Origin: Chthonomonadaceae bacterium
GTDB taxonomy: Bacteria > Armatimonadota > Chthonomonadetes > Chthonomonadales > Chthonomonadaceae
Direction: 5' to 3'
Assembly: GCA_014377395.1 (NCBI GenBank)
Contig: JACMPS010000251.1
Span: 1 to 6,775, forward strand
DNA length: 6,775 nt
Shown here: piece by piece, positions 5,182 to 6,775 of the stretch
Layout: each line of letters opens with the position of its first letter
Numbering within the stretch: position 1 is the first letter of the stretch
Made by a program: the position numbers and the translations under genes
The notes under the pieces: model-generated
Seen by the model: the letters and a program-made list of their open reading frames with translations, nothing else
The model's database searches: none
What the model was told of the DNA's origin: nothing

Positions 5182-5928
5182 TCACTGAGAAAGGGTTTGC
5201 AGATAGCGGCGACTGAGTTGCATGGCGAGACCGGGGTTTTCGGCGTCGGGGTCTTGTTCGACGATGATGTGGCGAAGGTGGGGCAAGTCAGGAATGACGG
5301 CTAAAATCGGACGTTGGTCTATGTCGCCTTCTCCGAGTGAGACCGACTGAGCTCCCTTGAAATCACGAAGATGCAACACCCCGATTTTTTCAGAGTGGGT
5401 TTTCAGGAACGCCGCCGGGTCTTGCTCCATGCGCCACAACCAACCCGCGTCGAGGCACAATTTTACCCGGCTAAAGTCGAGCGTTTCCAGCAACAAGTCT
5501 ATTGCCGTGCGTTCACCCTCGACCTGCGCGAACTCGAAATCGTGGTTGTGATAGTTCAGTCTCACGCCCTGCGCTTGCAAGACTTCCGCAGAATGATTGA
5601 GAATGTCCGCCGTTTTGCGCCAGTCGTCCGCCGTGCGCTCGTTCCATTGGAGGGGACCCGAAACGCACACATCCTGTCCGCCCATCAGTCTCACATAGTC
5701 CGCTACCCGGTTGGGTTCATTCAGTTCCGCCGTCACCAGATGTGCCGCCGCATAAGTTAAGCCATGCCGATCCAGCGAGGCGCGAAAATCCTGCTCTTCT
5801 CGGTAGAACCCTTCGATGCTGACATATCCCGCCTCTGAAAGCAGGGCTAAAATCGGCTCGATCTCCTGTGTGAGATTGTGCTTTTCACGAAAAATGTAAA
5901 GTTGTGCGCCGACTTTGAGTTCGCTCAT
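5182..5928 (-). CDS. Sugar phosphate isomerase/epimerase-like TIM barrel
   Basis: This 248-residue protein belongs to the xylose-isomerase-like / AP-endonuclease-2 barrel superfamily (PF01261 type), cytosolic enzymes that isomerise, epimerise or dehydrate sugars and inositols at a divalent metal. Family blocks in order are a first strand KVGAQLYIFRE (5-15), GYVSIEGF (34-41), RLNYHNHDFEF (123-133), VKLCLDAGWLWRM (155-167), IGVLHLRDFKG (182-192), GEGDID (199-204) and IIVEQD (221-226). Asp160, His186 and Glu224 fit the usual metal ligands; the fourth would come from the NHDFE block. There is no signal peptide, unlike many secreted relatives. AGAGGA (5939-5934) lies five bases before the ATG, a good RBS. 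It is convergent with folD and divergent from the amidohydrolase gene. The substrate cannot be read from the sequence; inosose or keto-sugar chemistry is possible. Confidence 0.88.
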   Translation of the reverse strand: MSELKVGAQLYIFREKHNLTQEIEPILALLSEAGYVSIEGFYREEQDFRASLDRHGLTYAAAHLVTAELNEPNRVADYVRLMGGQDVCVSGPLQWNERTADDWRKTADILNHSAEVLQAQGVRLNYHNHDFEFAQVEGERTAIDLLLETLDFSRVKLCLDAGWLWRMEQDPAAFLKTHSEKIGVLHLRDFKGAQSVSLGEGDIDQRPILAVIPDLPHLRHIIVEQDPDAENPGLAMQLSRRYLQTLSQ

Positions 5929-5969
5929 TTCAGTCCTCTTTTGTCTTTGGATTTGATTTTCATTCGATT

Positions 5970-6008
5970 TTGGTTCTGTCAGGTAAGAAAATAGTACCCG
6001 GAGAGAGA
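5970..6008. promoter_or_regulatory. Divergent promoter region with AGTA-CCC motif copy (c)
   Basis: On the plus strand TTGGTT (5970-5975), a 16-bp spacer and TAGTAC (5992-5997) make a plausible promoter for the amidohydrolase gene. The run AGTACCCGGAGAGAGA (5993-6008) resembles the sites at 841 and 2757 with TA deleted. GGAGAGAG (6000-6007) may also serve as a somewhat distant RBS for the ATG at 6019. On the minus strand TACTAT (5996-5991) could be the -10 for the TIM-barrel gene, leaving a leader of about 55 nt. The two -10 boxes would overlap, so the promoters would compete or share a regulator. Confidence 0.45.
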
Positions 6009-6018
6009 CCGCAAATTC

Positions 6019-6775
6019 ATGCCTACGCTTTTAATTCGCAACGCCACCTTGATTGATGGAACCGGAAGCCCTGCCGTCACCGCCGATCTTTTCGCGGAGA
6101 ATGACCGGATCACGGACTTCGGTTTACTCTCCGCAGACCTCCACGCCGATACCGAAATTGACGCCGCCGGAAAGGTTCTCGCTCCCGGCTTTATTGACAT
6201 TCACACCCACGCCGACATCGCCCTACTGTCGCACCCCGCACACCTCCCCCGCGTGATGCAAGGCGTCACCACGGAAGTTTTTACCAACTGTGGGTTGGGA
6301 TTTGCACCAATCACGGGTGAAGCATTGGCGATTCAGCGTGACTATATTGGCGGGCTTTTCGGGGATGATACGGGCGTGAGTTGGGGATGGCGCACCGTCG
6401 CCGAGTTTCTTGCGGAATACGAGAAGAAAGGCATCGGAACGAACGCCGCTTATCTCATACCGCATGGTTCATTGCGAGTTTCCGCAATGGGAATGGCGGC
6501 TCGTCCTGCCACAACCGCCGAGATCGAGACAATGGAAACGATGCTCCGTGAAGGCATGAATGAAGGGGCGTGGGGAATGAGTACGGGCGTGTGGTATGCA
6601 CCGATGGCGAGTGCCGCGCAGGAAGAACTTGTGACTTTAACGCGCACGGCGGGCTTTTTCGCAACGCATCAGCGCGACTACGGAACAAAGATTTTTGAGG
6701 CAACGGAAGAAAGTCTCGACATTGCGCGAAAAGCGGGCGTTCCCGTCCAGATTTCGCATTTGCAAATGAACGGAA
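6019..6775 (+). CDS. N-acyl-D-amino-acid deacylase (D-aminoacylase family), 3' end beyond window
   Basis: Amidohydrolases of this family remove the acyl group from N-acyl-D-amino acids, or from N-acyl-D-Glu or D-Asp in subfamilies, using a zinc centre. The frame is open from the ATG to the right edge: 252 complete codons of an expected roughly 480-530. The N-terminus has the small beta-domain start TLLIRNATLIDGTGSPA (3-19). APGFIDIHTHAD (55-66) carries the metal-site His62 and His64. GVTTEVFTNCGLGFAPI (82-98) has Cys91, the cysteine ligand characteristic of D-aminoacylases. FATHQRDYG contains His217, and VQISHLQMNG contains His247. These positions track His67, His69, Cys96, His220 and His250 of the Alcaligenes enzyme within a few residues, so all metal-binding positions in this half are present. 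The catalytic Asp lies beyond the window. There is no signal peptide. It is divergent from the TIM-barrel gene; a shared role in using amino-sugar or cell-wall-derived compounds is only suggested. Confidence 0.9.
   Translation, partial: MPTLLIRNATLIDGTGSPAVTADLFAENDRITDFGLLSADLHADTEIDAAGKVLAPGFIDIHTHADIALLSHPAHLPRVMQGVTTEVFTNCGLGFAPITGEALAIQRDYIGGLFGDDTGVSWGWRTVAEFLAEYEKKGIGTNAAYLIPHGSLRVSAMGMAARPATTAEIETMETMLREGMNEGAWGMSTGVWYAPMASAAQEELVTLTRTAGFFATHQRDYGTKIFEATEESLDIARKAGVPVQISHLQMNG

Overview
The window is a chromosomal segment of moderate GC (about 50%), apparently bacterial. It carries a truncated TcmP-like gene, a membrane-anchored HEAT-like protein, a WecG/TagA/CpsF glycosyltransferase, an adjacent nusB-folD pair, a sugar-phosphate isomerase-like TIM barrel and a truncated D-aminoacylase-type amidohydrolase. 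No marker gene fixes the lineage. The nusB-folD order is familiar from Firmicutes. The greatly enlarged NusB, the very short leaders and the C-terminal T-x-L-R tail motifs make me lean weakly towards a deep-branching phylum such as Armatimonadota. That is an impression, not a result.

Layout. 1-784 (minus): 5' part of a three-Cys-motif partner (TcmP) gene, cut by the left edge. 785-1049: divergent intergenic region with a TcmP promoter/RBS and one copy of an AGTATACCC motif. 1050-1838 (plus): uncharacterised two-helix membrane protein with a HEAT-like domain and a GC-rich C-terminal tail. 1869-1893: hairpin terminator between this gene and the convergent wecG-like gene at 1917-2744 (minus). 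2745-2850: compact divergent promoter region. 2851-3909 and 3913-4785 (plus): nusB and folD, 3 bp apart and surely one operon. 4786-5181: 396-bp gene-free stretch made of a 21-bp-period minisatellite followed by nested inverted repeats flanked by a 10-bp direct repeat. 5182-5928 (minus): xylose-isomerase-like TIM barrel. 5929-6018: divergent promoter region. 6019-6775 (plus): N-terminal half of an N-acyl-D-amino-acid deacylase, cut by the right edge.

How it fits together. nusB-folD is a housekeeping unit (rRNA antitermination and one-carbon metabolism). The TIM-barrel and amidohydrolase genes are divergently transcribed from a shared 90-bp region and may be co-regulated catabolic genes. The glycosyltransferase stands alone, without other polysaccharide genes. 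I see no complete new multi-gene system. The most unusual items are a NusB carrying a roughly 165-residue internal insertion, the 21-bp minisatellite with its adjoining nested palindromes, a promoter-like AGTATACCC motif recurring in three intergenic regions, and the compositionally split membrane/HEAT gene.
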